Below are positions 17,258 through 26,090 of a DNA stretch of 64,000 nt, in pieces. The position numbers and the translations under genes are program-made. The stretch is taken from NCBI GenBank assembly GCA_963710715.1, contig CAVQBL010000014.1:186001-250000 (forward strand), written 5' to 3'. Numbering within the stretch: the stretch's first letter is position 1; each line of letters starts with the position of its first letter. This stretch comes from CAVQBL01 sp963710715. Lineage in GTDB: Bacteria; Pseudomonadota; Gammaproteobacteria; DSM-16500. The notes beneath the pieces were generated by a model. That model did no database searches. It saw nothing but the letters and a program-made list of their open reading frames with translations, and had not been told where the DNA came from.

Positions 17258-17866
17258 GTGAATAATTTTCTATCCAATCTCATACATGATTTATCCGCTA
17301 TTCAAACTAATACAGCCACAACTTTATATATTATTTCTATTTTATGGGTTATTCATATTGTTAATTGGATACTCGGATATCGACTCAACATTTTAGGAAT
17401 TTACCCTAGACGTTTATTTGGATTAGTGGGTTTACCGTTTTCTTCTTTTTTACACGGCAGTTTTAGCCATATATTTTTTAACACTATTCCTCTTATTGTT
17501 TTGATTGGTTTTCTCTTATTGGAAGGAATGCAAAAATTTATTTTCATTACTGTCACTATCATTCTAGTGAGTGGTATTGGCGTTTGGATATTTGGCAGAC
17601 GTGCGATTCATTTAGGTGCCAGTAATTTAGTCATGGGATATTGGGGTTATTTGCTCGTTAATGCCTATGAAAACCCTTCAGCCATGACATTTATTATTGT
17701 ATTTGTCTGTATTTACTATTTCGGTAGTTTAATATTTAGCCTTTTTCCCATGGAAGAAAAAGTATCGTGGGAGAGTCATATTTTTGGTTTTCTGGGTGGC
17801 GTTTCTTGTGCCCTGATTCCTTATACCCCTCTTGCCAACTGGATATCTTCCTATCACATACGCTAA
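17258..17866 (+). CDS. Rhomboid-family intramembrane serine protease
   Basis: A 202-residue protein with about six membrane helices. The catalytic dyad is readable: GASN with nucleophile Ser122 and the later SHIFGFLGG with His174. The N-terminal HGSFSHIFFN (66-75) supplies the oxyanion-site His and Asn of rhomboids. It would cleave transmembrane substrates within the inner membrane. The start is GTG at 17258 with only a weak AGGT upstream. It follows a terminator, so it has its own promoter. The substrates are unknown. Confidence 0.88.
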   Translation: MNNFLSNLIHDLSAIQTNTATTLYIISILWVIHIVNWILGYRLNILGIYPRRLFGLVGLPFSSFLHGSFSHIFFNTIPLIVLIGFLLLEGMQKFIFITVTIILVSGIGVWIFGRRAIHLGASNLVMGYWGYLLVNAYENPSAMTFIIVFVCIYYFGSLIFSLFPMEEKVSWESHIFGFLGGVSCALIPYTPLANWISSYHIR

Positions 17867-17993
17867 AGTTGTCTAAAAAATAATTTATTGTAAATTCATG
17901 TTCTTATAAAATCTTACTAAAGAAATAAATTACTTTCACCCCTTAACTTACGATATTCGAGTGCTAGAATTATTATTAAGGGAGGGAAGTTTT

Positions 17994-18401
17994 ATGGAAA
18001 CATCAAAAATAATCACGAAACTTGTCTCACTATCAAAAGTCACGGCCTGTATTCTTTTAAGCGCATTGGTATGCGATAAAGTCTACGCAGAATTTTTCAT
18101 TGCATATTCAGTACCCGCACAAGTTACTATCATATCTTCTGCACCATCTTGTGGTTGCAGTTCATGTGGTTGTGCTGTAAGACACTATTGTTATCGTTGC
18201 CATCATCGTCGTCATGTTGTAGTCATACACCGAGTTAGACCGAGGCCTTGCAGTTCTTGTGTTGTTGTTTACCGCCGAAGTAGCCCGTGTTCTGATTGCT
18301 ACATACCACCGGAAGATACCAATACATTTGTAGAAGAATATGGATTCGTCAGCCCTGATTTTGATATGAGAACAGCTGATGATATGTATAATGATCCATA
18401 G
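17994..18401 (+). CDS. Small secreted cysteine-rich protein, unknown
   Basis: The ATG at 17994 is preferred to that at 17961 because GGAGGG lies 7 nt before it. The 135-residue product has a signal peptide (about residues 10-32, ending VYA) and then a Cys/His/Arg-rich middle (CGCSSCGCAVRHYCYRCHHR, later RPCSSC and SPCSDC) and an acidic C-terminus. The paired cysteines suggest disulfide bonding or metal binding after export. No family is recognised. It is monocistronic. A surface or spore/cyst-like coat role would be speculation. Confidence 0.65.
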   Translation: METSKIITKLVSLSKVTACILLSALVCDKVYAEFFIAYSVPAQVTIISSAPSCGCSSCGCAVRHYCYRCHHRRHVVVIHRVRPRPCSSCVVVYRRSSPCSDCYIPPEDTNTFVEEYGFVSPDFDMRTADDMYNDP

Positions 18402-18446
18402 GCTATAACTCCTTCATTGCGAGGAGTAGTCGCGTTTTACAAAAAG

Positions 18447-18568
18447 AACTCGTCATTGCGAGGAGCGTGCTCTTCGCGACGAAGCAATCCAGTACTGCCT
18501 ACAACTGATCACCATTCTGGATTGCCACGCCTCACATAAAGCTAAAACGTGAGGCTCGCAATGACGGA
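18447..18568. repeat. Palindromic repeat, left inverted copy flanking ldcA
   Basis: AACTCGTCATTGCGAGGAGC...GGCTCGCAATGACGG. This is almost the exact reverse complement of the repeat after ldcA (19540-19663), including the unique middle ACTGATCACCATTCTGG. Confidence 0.88.
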
Positions 18569-18628
18569 GTACTTTATAATTTGATATAATGTATATCTTA
18601 ATTTAACCTAAATTAACTGAACCCTACC

Positions 18629-19537
18629 ATGCAAAACCTACCCACACTAAAACCCGGCGATAGCGTTGAGATTATTGCGCCTGCTTCACGCTGTTCAGAC
18701 AAAGACTTAACCAACCTCAAAGGATTATTAGAATCCTGGCAACTAAACTGCATCATAGCTGACAATATTTTTGGTAGCGACTTATTATGTGCAAACACAG
18801 ATGAAGCTCGATTTAAATCTTTAAAAAATGCCTTAAAAAACACAAAAACAAAAGCCATTATTTGTGCGCGTGGTGGTTATGGCAGCATGCGTTTAATTCC
18901 AGAATTAGCCAAAATAACACCACCGGTTTCTCCCAAATTATTTGTAGGCATGAGTGATATCACAGCATTAAATTTATATTTACAGCAACAGTGGCAATGG
19001 CCAACACTGCATGGCGCCCTTAGTATAGATAAATTTTCTCCCGCATCCATTGCTGCTGTGAAATCTATTTTATTTGGAGAAGTTCCGCATGTAGAGTTTT
19101 CAGGATCACCTCTCAACGCTTTTGCTGAAAAAAATCATGCTATTGAAGCCAGTGTCACGGGCGGTAACTTATGCTTGGTGCAAACTAGCATCGGCACGGC
19201 TTGGCAAATGAATGCAGATAATAAAATAATTCTCTTAGAAGAAATTGGTGAACGTGGTTATCGAGTTGATCGCATGCTAGAACATTTGCATCAAGCCAAT
19301 ATCTTCAAAGATGCTTCCGCCATTGTATTTGGTGATTTACTGGAAGGAAAAGAATCGGATGGATCTTCTTTGATTGAACCGGTGTTAAAACGCTTTGCCC
19401 AAACTTGTAAAATTCCCGTTGTTAAAATAAATGGAGTAGGGCACGGGCATGTTAACTTTCCTGTACCATTAGGAACAAAAGCAAAATTACAATTAGGCAA
19501 GCAAATTAAATTGGACGTAACTATTCACGATTCTTAA
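18629..19537 (+). CDS. ldcA: LD-carboxypeptidase (muramoyltetrapeptide carboxypeptidase, S66)
   Basis: It removes the terminal D-Ala from L-Ala-gamma-D-Glu-mDap-D-Ala tetrapeptides during peptidoglycan recycling in the cytoplasm. The S66 catalytic residues are visible by position: Ser109 in VGMSDIT, Glu205 in LLEEIGERGYRVDRML and His272 in GVGHGHVNFPVPLG. The ARGGYG (80-85) motif is also present. The 302-residue length is normal. The last residues (VTIHDS) are encoded by the terminal inverted repeat of the element that starts at 19517, so the C-terminus was probably remodelled by the insertion. It is flanked by inverted repeat copies. Confidence 0.92.
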   Translation: MQNLPTLKPGDSVEIIAPASRCSDKDLTNLKGLLESWQLNCIIADNIFGSDLLCANTDEARFKSLKNALKNTKTKAIICARGGYGSMRLIPELAKITPPVSPKLFVGMSDITALNLYLQQQWQWPTLHGALSIDKFSPASIAAVKSILFGEVPHVEFSGSPLNAFAEKNHAIEASVTGGNLCLVQTSIGTAWQMNADNKIILLEEIGERGYRVDRMLEHLHQANIFKDASAIVFGDLLEGKESDGSSLIEPVLKRFAQTCKIPVVKINGVGHGHVNFPVPLGTKAKLQLGKQIKLDVTIHDS

Positions 19538-19675
19538 AAAGAACTCGTCATTGCGAGCCTCACGCTTTAGCTTTATGTGAGGCGTGGCAATCCAGAATGG
19601 TGATCAGTTGTAGGCACTACTGGATTGCTTCGTCGCGAAGAGCACGCTCCTCGCAATGACGGCGTGAACAGTTAC
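19517..19675. repeat. Palindromic element with GTAACTATTCACG termini, right inverted copy flanking ldcA
   Basis: It begins GTAACTATTCACG (inside ldcA) and ends CGTGAACAGTTAC, a 13-bp terminal inverted repeat with one mismatch. The core 19540-19663 is the reverse complement of 18447-18568. The same left terminus is found at 57926. Confidence 0.82.
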
Positions 19676-19705
19676 AATGGACTGTTTAACCTAAGAATTA
19701 AAATA

Positions 19706-21850
19706 ATGCAAAATCTAAAAAATATTTCTGTTGATTGCGCCAGCGGCTTAGCCGTTGGAATCTATTCAATTATTACTTATTTAACATTTACTGCCTTATT
19801 TACCTCCACTGGATTATCTCCTTATCTGTCACAAATCACGGGACTTTATTTAATCAGCGCTATCTTTATCATGACAATTTGCACTCTATCGAGTTCATTA
19901 CCAACTTCTATCTCAGCCCCGCAGTATCAACCCACAGCAATTTTATTAGTCATAGCTACTGAAATAAGTGCGATGCTTAGCACCCCAGAAACATCCACAC
20001 AAATCTTCCCGACTTTTTTCGTTGCAGTTGCATTATCAACTTTAATAACGGGATTATGTTATCTGATTGTCGGTATGTTGCGACGAGGAAATTTAGTTCG
20101 TTATGTTCCTTATTCAGTTATTGCGGGATTCCTAGCAGGCGTGGGTTGGACTGCAATTGATAAAACCATGCATGTCTTACTTAATCCTTTAGAATTAAAT
20201 TCTATTATAATGACTATCATTGCAATTGCCTTTGCTACTCTAATTTATGTCATGCAGAATTACTATAAAAATGGCTTAATACTATTATATTTGTTTGCTG
20301 CGGCATTAGTTTCATTTTATCTTGTTTTATATTTTGGACATATTTCATTAGCAACAGCTGCACAATCAGGATGGTTACTAGGCCCTTATAAATTAACCAA
20401 ACTCTGGACCCCGCCTACAATAGCTTTTTTTGCCCATGTAAATTGGGATGTACTTTATTCAATGATAGGGCTGATTATTGTCGTTGCTTTAGTCAGCACA
20501 CTCAGTATTTTATTAAATGCCATGAGTGTTGAAGTGGCAGTCAATAAAAATATTGATTTTAATCGTGAACTGCGTGTTACCGGATTAGCTAATATTATTA
20601 TGTCTTTTACCGGTGGATTTGTAGGCTATTTATCTAATTCTAGTTCAATATTGGCCCATTCTTTAGGCGGAAAAAGCCGACTGGTAGGATTTACTAGCGC
20701 AGCTTGTTGTTTGTTATTACTTATTTTTGGCGCGCATGTTCTTAATTATCTACCAAAATTTGCTTTGTTTAGTATTGCGCTTTACATTGGCGCATCGCTA
20801 TTAATTCAATGGCTTTATGAATCTTATTTTCAACTGAGTTTAAAAAATTATTTAATTGTAGTTGCAATATTTTTAGTGATTTGTTTCTTTGGATTTCTTA
20901 AAGGAGTCATCATTGGAATTATCGCTTCGATTATTTTATTTGTTATTGATTACAGCAAAGTAAATGTAATTAAGTATTCATTAACTGGTGAGAGCTTACA
21001 AAGCACTAAATTGCGTTCCCCTGCGTTACAAGAAATTTTGAAGAGTAGGGGAAAGCAAATGCTGTATTTTAAATTACGTGGTTATATTTTCTTTGGTACC
21101 GCATATAGTTTATTAGAACAATTGATTAATAACTTAAACGCTAAAGATAATCCGATTAAATTTATTATTTTTGATTTTAGTTTGGTGGATGGCATCGATT
21201 TATCTGCAATTCAATACTATAGGCGATTTAAAGACATAACGAATGAAAAATCCATCACTTTAATTTTCACAAATATTTCTAAGCGTATTGAAAAAAACTT
21301 TAAGCAAGGATTTATTATCAACGGGACATCATCAACACATCTCTTTGAACAATTAGATTATGCTTTAGAATGGTGTGAAGATATTATATTAAGTGATAAG
21401 CCTCCCGCTCCAAAAGCAACTTTCCTAGAGATACTCGCAGAATTAGTCTCCTCAAAAGAAGTTGCAGAGCGTCTAGCAAAATATTTTAAAAGAATGACTG
21501 TGCCAAGAGGAGAGTGTCCAATCCATCAAGGTGAAAAAGCCTTAGGTTTATATCTCATAGAATCAGGGGAAGTCTCTATCATACTTGAACTTCCATCAGG
21601 CACCAAAGTGCGTTTAAGAAAAATGCGCGCTGGCAATGTAGTGGGTGAAATGGGACTGTACACACATACCATTCGTTATGCTTCTATGGTTGCTGATGAA
21701 GATTGTATTTTGGAATATCTTTCTCAACAAGCGCTTAATGAAATGGAGCAAAGCGAACCCGATCTTGCCGCAAAATTTAATAAAGCCCTTGTGGTCACCT
21801 TAACTGAGCGTTTAATTTATAGAAACCTTCAATTAAATGCGCTGGAGTAA
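19706..21850 (+). CDS. SulP-family anion transporter with STAS and cyclic-nucleotide-binding domains
   Basis: A 714-residue inner membrane protein. The first ~430 residues are a SulP transport core with 10-14 helices (APQYQPTAILLV; GLANIIMSFTGGFVGYLSNS). A STAS domain follows (about 440-550; FIIFDFSLVDGIDLSAIQ), then a C-terminal cNMP-binding domain (about 590-700; GLYLIESGEVSIIL, GNVVGEMGLYTHTIRYASM). The SulP-STAS-cNMP fusion is known in bacteria and may link transport to a nucleotide signal. The start is ATG at 19706; the upstream ATG at 19625 lies inside the repeat. The substrate (sulfate, bicarbonate or carboxylate) is unknown. Confidence 0.88.
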   Translation: MQNLKNISVDCASGLAVGIYSIITYLTFTALFTSTGLSPYLSQITGLYLISAIFIMTICTLSSSLPTSISAPQYQPTAILLVIATEISAMLSTPETSTQIFPTFFVAVALSTLITGLCYLIVGMLRRGNLVRYVPYSVIAGFLAGVGWTAIDKTMHVLLNPLELNSIIMTIIAIAFATLIYVMQNYYKNGLILLYLFAAALVSFYLVLYFGHISLATAAQSGWLLGPYKLTKLWTPPTIAFFAHVNWDVLYSMIGLIIVVALVSTLSILLNAMSVEVAVNKNIDFNRELRVTGLANIIMSFTGGFVGYLSNSSSILAHSLGGKSRLVGFTSAACCLLLLIFGAHVLNYLPKFALFSIALYIGASLLIQWLYESYFQLSLKNYLIVVAIFLVICFFGFLKGVIIGIIASIILFVIDYSKVNVIKYSLTGESLQSTKLRSPALQEILKSRGKQMLYFKLRGYIFFGTAYSLLEQLINNLNAKDNPIKFIIFDFSLVDGIDLSAIQYYRRFKDITNEKSITLIFTNISKRIEKNFKQGFIINGTSSTHLFEQLDYALEWCEDIILSDKPPAPKATFLEILAELVSSKEVAERLAKYFKRMTVPRGECPIHQGEKALGLYLIESGEVSIILELPSGTKVRLRKMRAGNVVGEMGLYTHTIRYASMVADEDCILEYLSQQALNEMEQSEPDLAAKFNKALVVTLTERLIYRNLQLNALE

Positions 21851-21923
21851 TTGAATACAAATAAAAATGATTGTATATTTGTCCACACAGTAGCTATGGA
21901 AAATATATATTGAAGGAATAAAA

Positions 21924-22472
21924 ATGAAGCTTGCTTTATTATCAACTAAAGATGGTCTAGAAAAATCAATAACCGATTTAAAAAATCATTATTATAGTCT
22001 GGTAAGTCTTAAATCCCGCTCAAAAAAATTATTTCAATTTTTTTGCGGGAAAAGTAATCAAGCGGCCCAAGAAAGCAAAGAAGTACTTGATCAATTTAGC
22101 GAGCAAATTATAAAACTATCAGATGATGAATTAACTAATCTTTATAATGAGATTATCCAAGACCGAGATCGCTTTACTAAAAAAATGATTATTCCAAGCT
22201 TTCTTAGTACAGTAATATTAGCGGGGTCTTTAGTTGGGCCTAGATATATACCTGGTTTATCTGATAGAGGACGTAGTGCGCTATCAGCAAGCGGCTTTCT
22301 TCTGTGCTGCTTTGTGGCAATAGGCGCATGTTATACTTTTCTTCCTGAAAGAACAGCTGCTAAAGAGTTAATGAACGCTATTGTTGCAGAAAGAGAACGT
22401 CGTGAAAACACGCTAAATCAAGGTATACAACTGGAAGAAGAGTGTGGAATTCACCGTTCGTCAATATCTTAA
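21924..22472 (+). CDS. Unknown protein with two membrane segments; C-terminus runs into an IS30 remnant
   Basis: GAAGGAA precedes the ATG. The first ~90 residues are charged and helical, two hydrophobic segments lie near residues 92-110 and 118-138, and a charged helical end follows. No family is recognised. The final ten codons (ECGIHRSSIS) overlap, out of frame, sequence that codes for the end of an IS30-type transposase, so the original 3' end was probably lost when the IS arrived. It is best regarded as possibly truncated. Confidence 0.55.
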   Translation: MKLALLSTKDGLEKSITDLKNHYYSLVSLKSRSKKLFQFFCGKSNQAAQESKEVLDQFSEQIIKLSDDELTNLYNEIIQDRDRFTKKMIIPSFLSTVILAGSLVGPRYIPGLSDRGRSALSASGFLLCCFVAIGACYTFLPERTAAKELMNAIVAERERRENTLNQGIQLEEECGIHRSSIS

Positions 22473-22611
22473 AAAAGGATCTAGTTTTTCGGATATTAAT
22501 GATATTGATTTAGAGATTATCGCGGATCAACTTAATAATAGACCCAGAAAAAGCTTAGAATACGCAACTCCAAATGAAACTTTTAATTTGAGCCAATTCG
22601 GATGTGGTTGA
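22459..22611 (+). pseudogene. IS30-family transposase C-terminal remnant
   Basis: Reading from CGT at 22459 gives RQYLKKGSSF, then DLEIIADQLNNRPRKSLEY and ATPNETF before a TGA. NNRPRKSL-Y-TP-E is the diagnostic C-terminal signature of IS30 transposases. Only about 45 codons remain; no catalytic residues or complete ends are visible. Confidence 0.8.
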
Positions 22612-22704
22612 GTTGGCTGGAATAGCTGGACAAACAAAAGCATTTTGTGGTAATTTTGCACAAATTATTAAATACTGATGCGTATATCGCAGGGGAAAAA
22701 ACAA

Positions 22705-23874
22705 GTGCTAAAAAAATTATTAATTACAGCCGTGGCTCTTTTCAACATCACTTATTTAACCATCGCGTATAGCGATAATGCGCTACCTGTTGAAGCGAAA
22801 GCGCTTAACAGCAATACCGATCCAACTGGGCAATGGGTTTCTGTTTTAAGTAATTTACCAATTCAGACTGGTAACCTTGAATATATTGAATTTAACAAAA
22901 AATTATATGCTGCGGGGGCAGAGTATATTACCGACAAGGCACTTATGTATGTTTATAACGGCGATAATAAGAACCCAAAGTGGACTTCGGTTGGTACGGG
23001 GTTGCCTGTCGATGGAAATATCGCAGCACTAGGTATATATAATAACGCTCTTTATGTGGCTGGTTATGGTGGCTATGCTATTGGATTTATTTTTCGCTAT
23101 AATGGTGATGATCAACACCCGAGCTGGACTCCTGTTAGCATGGCTGGTCTTTCTCAAAGGACTTTCATGCCCTCACACCTAATGGAATATAACAATAAAA
23201 TGTATATAACAGATGATAATTCGTTCTCCTCCCCCATCTTTGTTTATGACGACAAAAAGCAATCATGGTCTCCTGTTGCCAATGATTTGGATCGTATTGA
23301 CGCAATGACTGTCTTTCATGACAAGTTATATGTAGTAGATCGTGATTCTAGTCGTTTAGCAGCGTATGTTTATAATGGAAACGATGATGCACCAAGTTGG
23401 AAATTGATCAGTCCTAATTGGTCATCGTATCAAGCTAGCTATGGTTTTACGCTAAGCGTATCTAATGATACGTTATTTGTGGCAGGCCAGAATGCTGATG
23501 ATGGATCATTTGTATATGCTTATAATGGCGACGACCAAAATCCTAATTGGAGGGATGTAAGCAATGGTTTGCCTAACCAGCCTAACCATTATGATACGTG
23601 GGTAACTTCTTTAACCGTATCTAATAATACCTTGTATGCTGGCGGAGTAATTTGGAGTTCAGGAAGCCCATTTGTGTATGTTTATAATGGCAACAACGAT
23701 GCTCCAAACTGGACATCTGTGGGAAATAATGGATTACCACTAGCCTTGATGGATGTTTCATTAACTGCTTTTAATAATACATTTTACATGGGTGGGCAGC
23801 GGAGGAACAATAATGGCAAATTATTTCTCTATGCTCTTTCATTGCCTTCGCAGCAAGTAAGCGCTGTAAAATAA
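22705..23874 (+). CDS. Secreted beta-propeller-like repeat protein
   Basis: A signal peptide (KKLLITAVALFNITYLTIAYS) precedes about six repeats of 50-60 residues. Each has the pattern Y-N-G-(D/N)-(D/N)-x-x-P-x-W-x-x-(V/I) and an L-Y-V-A-G-type strand (VYNGDNKNPKWTSV; RYNGDDQHPSWTPV; AYNGDDQNPNWRDV; VYNGNNDAPNWTSV). This suggests a six-bladed propeller of the kelch/Asp-box-like type. GTG at 22705 is chosen over ATG at 22678 because AGGGG lies 9 nt upstream of it and the signal peptide then starts properly. The role is unknown; exported propellers often bind sugars or proteins. It sits at the left end of the accessory island next to an IS30 remnant. Confidence 0.72.
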   Translation: MLKKLLITAVALFNITYLTIAYSDNALPVEAKALNSNTDPTGQWVSVLSNLPIQTGNLEYIEFNKKLYAAGAEYITDKALMYVYNGDNKNPKWTSVGTGLPVDGNIAALGIYNNALYVAGYGGYAIGFIFRYNGDDQHPSWTPVSMAGLSQRTFMPSHLMEYNNKMYITDDNSFSSPIFVYDDKKQSWSPVANDLDRIDAMTVFHDKLYVVDRDSSRLAAYVYNGNDDAPSWKLISPNWSSYQASYGFTLSVSNDTLFVAGQNADDGSFVYAYNGDDQNPNWRDVSNGLPNQPNHYDTWVTSLTVSNNTLYAGGVIWSSGSPFVYVYNGNNDAPNWTSVGNNGLPLALMDVSLTAFNNTFYMGGQRRNNNGKLFLYALSLPSQQVSAVK

Positions 23875-24006
23875 ATAGTAGGGGTTAGTCACTGTAGGAA
23901 GAACGGCGGCAAAACGTAGCTTTCGTTTAAGTTGTTGATTTATTGAATACGTGTTATAAAACCGCGTATGCACTTATGAGTGGGATTCACTTAAGCATTC
24001 ATTTAT

Positions 24007-24036
24007 AATGGCCGGTAACCTTTATTACCGGCCATT
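24007..24036. promoter_or_regulatory. Perfect hairpin just upstream of the recombinase ribosome-binding site
   Basis: AATGGCCGGTAA and TTACCGGCCATT form a 12-bp perfect stem with a 6-nt loop, ending 16 nt before the recombinase ATG. It has no T-run. It could be an operator, a translational control hairpin or a recombination site. Confidence 0.5.
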
Positions 24037-24052
24037 ACGAAAAGGAGCTTTT

Positions 24053-25303
24053 ATGGCATCTGAACGCCTGCCAATACCACTATTTGACGCCTTAGAACAT
24101 TTGGATATTACCTCTGGTAGCCAAATATCCCATTTAGAGCCGCATCTTCCTAATAACATCTCAATAACCGATGTTACTTTCGATTATAAGCATGCCAGTC
24201 AATTTCTTTATACTTACCGTGGCAGTGCCGAAACTTTTAAATCTTACCGTCGAGAGGTTGAACGTCTTTTGCAATGGGCTTGGTTCATACAAGCAAAATC
24301 TTTGAAAGATTTACGTAGAGATGATTTAGAAATCTTCTTAGAATTTTGCCAAGCTCCGCCTCAAGATTGGATTGGTGTTAAGCATGTGCCACGTTTTACT
24401 GATAAGGATGGCTTGCGCGTTGCTAATTCAGAATGGCGACCCTTTGTAGTTTCAATTAGTAAAAAATCTCATCGTGATGGTAATCTGCCAAATGTTAAAG
24501 CATACATGCTTTCCCAAAGCGCACTACAAGCGATTTTTGCGATCTTGAGTAGCTTCTATAATTATTTGGAACAAGAGGAATATGCAACTCAGAATCCAAT
24601 CGCACAAATACGACAAAAAAGTAAATTTTTGCGTAAACATCAAAGTAAAAAACAAATACGTCGTTTATCTGAGTTGCAATGGGCTTATATCATTGAAACA
24701 GCCGAGTTAATGGCTAACGAAAACTCCGGGTTACATGAACGCACACTTTTTATTATGAATGCGCTTTTTGCCATGTATTTACGTATTTCAGAATTAGCCG
24801 CAAGCGAACGCTGGATACCCCAAATGGGACATTTTTACAAGGATATGGATGGCAACTGGTGGTTTAAAACCGTGGGTAAAGGTAATAAAGAGCGTGACAT
24901 TAGCGTGAGTAATGCAATGCTTGAGGCGTTAAAACGTTACCGGATGAATCTAGGATTATCTTCTCTGCCCTCACCTGGCGAAACAATACCTCTCATTCCT
25001 AAGACGCTTAGCAAAGGCCCTATAGAAGGTACGAGGCATATACGCAAGATTGTCCAACACTGTTTTGATAAAACCATTGAACGATTAATCAACGATGGCT
25101 TCAATGAAGAAGCAGAAATGCTTATGGCAGCCACAGTGCATTGGTTACGCCATACCGGAATTTCAGAAGATGTAAAAATTCGCCCGCGTGAACATGTACG
25201 AGATGACGCTGGTCACAGTTCAAGTGCGATTACGGATCAATATATTGATATTGAATTACGTGCCCGACATGCGTCAGCAAAGAAAAAATTAATTAAATTT
25301 TAG
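24053..25303 (+). CDS. Tyrosine recombinase/integrase
   Basis: AAGGAG before the ATG at 24053 fixes the start, giving 416 residues. An N-terminal SAM-like core-binding domain (about 50-180) is followed by the catalytic domain with all expected residues: Arg244 (YLRISEL), Lys276 (VGKGNK), His363-x-x-Arg366 (HWLRHTG), His388 (GHSS) and Tyr397 (QYID). It probably mediates integration or excision of DNA and marks the accessory island. No tRNA or obvious att pair was found beside it. A solitary, chromosome-resident recombinase of a decayed element is equally possible. Confidence 0.88.
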   Translation: MASERLPIPLFDALEHLDITSGSQISHLEPHLPNNISITDVTFDYKHASQFLYTYRGSAETFKSYRREVERLLQWAWFIQAKSLKDLRRDDLEIFLEFCQAPPQDWIGVKHVPRFTDKDGLRVANSEWRPFVVSISKKSHRDGNLPNVKAYMLSQSALQAIFAILSSFYNYLEQEEYATQNPIAQIRQKSKFLRKHQSKKQIRRLSELQWAYIIETAELMANENSGLHERTLFIMNALFAMYLRISELAASERWIPQMGHFYKDMDGNWWFKTVGKGNKERDISVSNAMLEALKRYRMNLGLSSLPSPGETIPLIPKTLSKGPIEGTRHIRKIVQHCFDKTIERLINDGFNEEAEMLMAATVHWLRHTGISEDVKIRPREHVRDDAGHSSSAITDQYIDIELRARHASAKKKLIKF

Positions 25304-25404
25304 GTTAAGGATAATTAATTTATAGTTGCTAATATATCAGGTATAATTTTCATTGTATTTACGCGGATTTGTTCAGCCGTTAACAATTGCATAAACAAAC
25401 TTTC

Positions 25405-26088
25405 CTAATCAAAACGCATAATAATTTTTGCATCAAAAACAGCTGAGATTTTTTTACCATCCCAATAATATCTTAAATGAGACATCTGCTGAGGAATAGA
25501 AATCGCAGGCGGTCTAAATGCAGCAATACAAGTCCCGTCCCTATGCCTTACGCTATTGTAAATTAATCCCCATGATTTTGAGTTTTTTTGTTTTTTCCCA
25601 AAAATTTGAGAGTTATTATAATCATTGGGATCGTGCAACCCATCAAATTTCGGCCCTCTTATATCATGCAAAGGTTTATTTATTTTCCCCTCGTATACCC
25701 GCATCGTTATTTCACCCGGTTCTTCAGCGGTTGCTCTTAAAAAATTTTCTCGATGAAACACTGTTTCTCGAACTGCTGTTTCTAGTGTTAATCCTGCGTA
25801 ATAAACTCCGTAACTTCCATCCGTAAATCTTGAAGGTTTATAGATGTGGGTAAAAGCTGCCATGACTACAGACGACCCCTGCCCGCTTATTCTATCTTCC
25901 ATAGGAACAAGAAATATATCTCCCACTTCTTGCCTAAGCCTCTCATTGGTTAAACTTTCAATTTCTAAAAGAGTTTCCATTTCAGAAGCATCAGCAAGCT
26001 CTTCAAAAAAATTAATTGGTGGAAAAGTAGATGGAATAATACGGTATTGTTTTCGATTATATAGCTTAACAAGTGCAATATCAGACAT
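25405..26088 (-). CDS. RES-domain toxin
   Basis: A 227-residue RES protein. The three name-giving residues are in place: Arg87 (KPSRFTDGSYGVYYAG), a Glu in LETAVRETVFH (Glu103 or 108) and Ser179 in LIYNSVRHRDGTCIAAF. RES toxins (e.g. MbcT) destroy NAD+. The gene begins 2 nt after its partner antitoxin stops, the usual order antitoxin then toxin. The toxin appears intact. It is longer than many RES toxins (~150-200) through an N-terminal extension of about 65 residues. Confidence 0.87.
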   Translation of the reverse strand: MSDIALVKLYNRKQYRIIPSTFPPINFFEELADASEMETLLEIESLTNERLRQEVGDIFLVPMEDRISGQGSSVVMAAFTHIYKPSRFTDGSYGVYYAGLTLETAVRETVFHRENFLRATAEEPGEITMRVYEGKINKPLHDIRGPKFDGLHDPNDYNNSQIFGKKQKNSKSWGLIYNSVRHRDGTCIAAFRPPAISIPQQMSHLRYYWDGKKISAVFDAKIIMRFD

Positions 26089-26090
26089 AA

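Noticed and set aside
14999..19675. Regularly occurring palindromes considered as a CRISPR array
   Set aside because: Copies are dispersed between genes, in both orientations and of variable length, with no regular spacers and no cas genes.
19625..19705. Upstream ATG for the SulP transporter
   Set aside because: Those 27 codons lie inside the palindromic element; the ATG at 19706 starts at the expected N-terminus.
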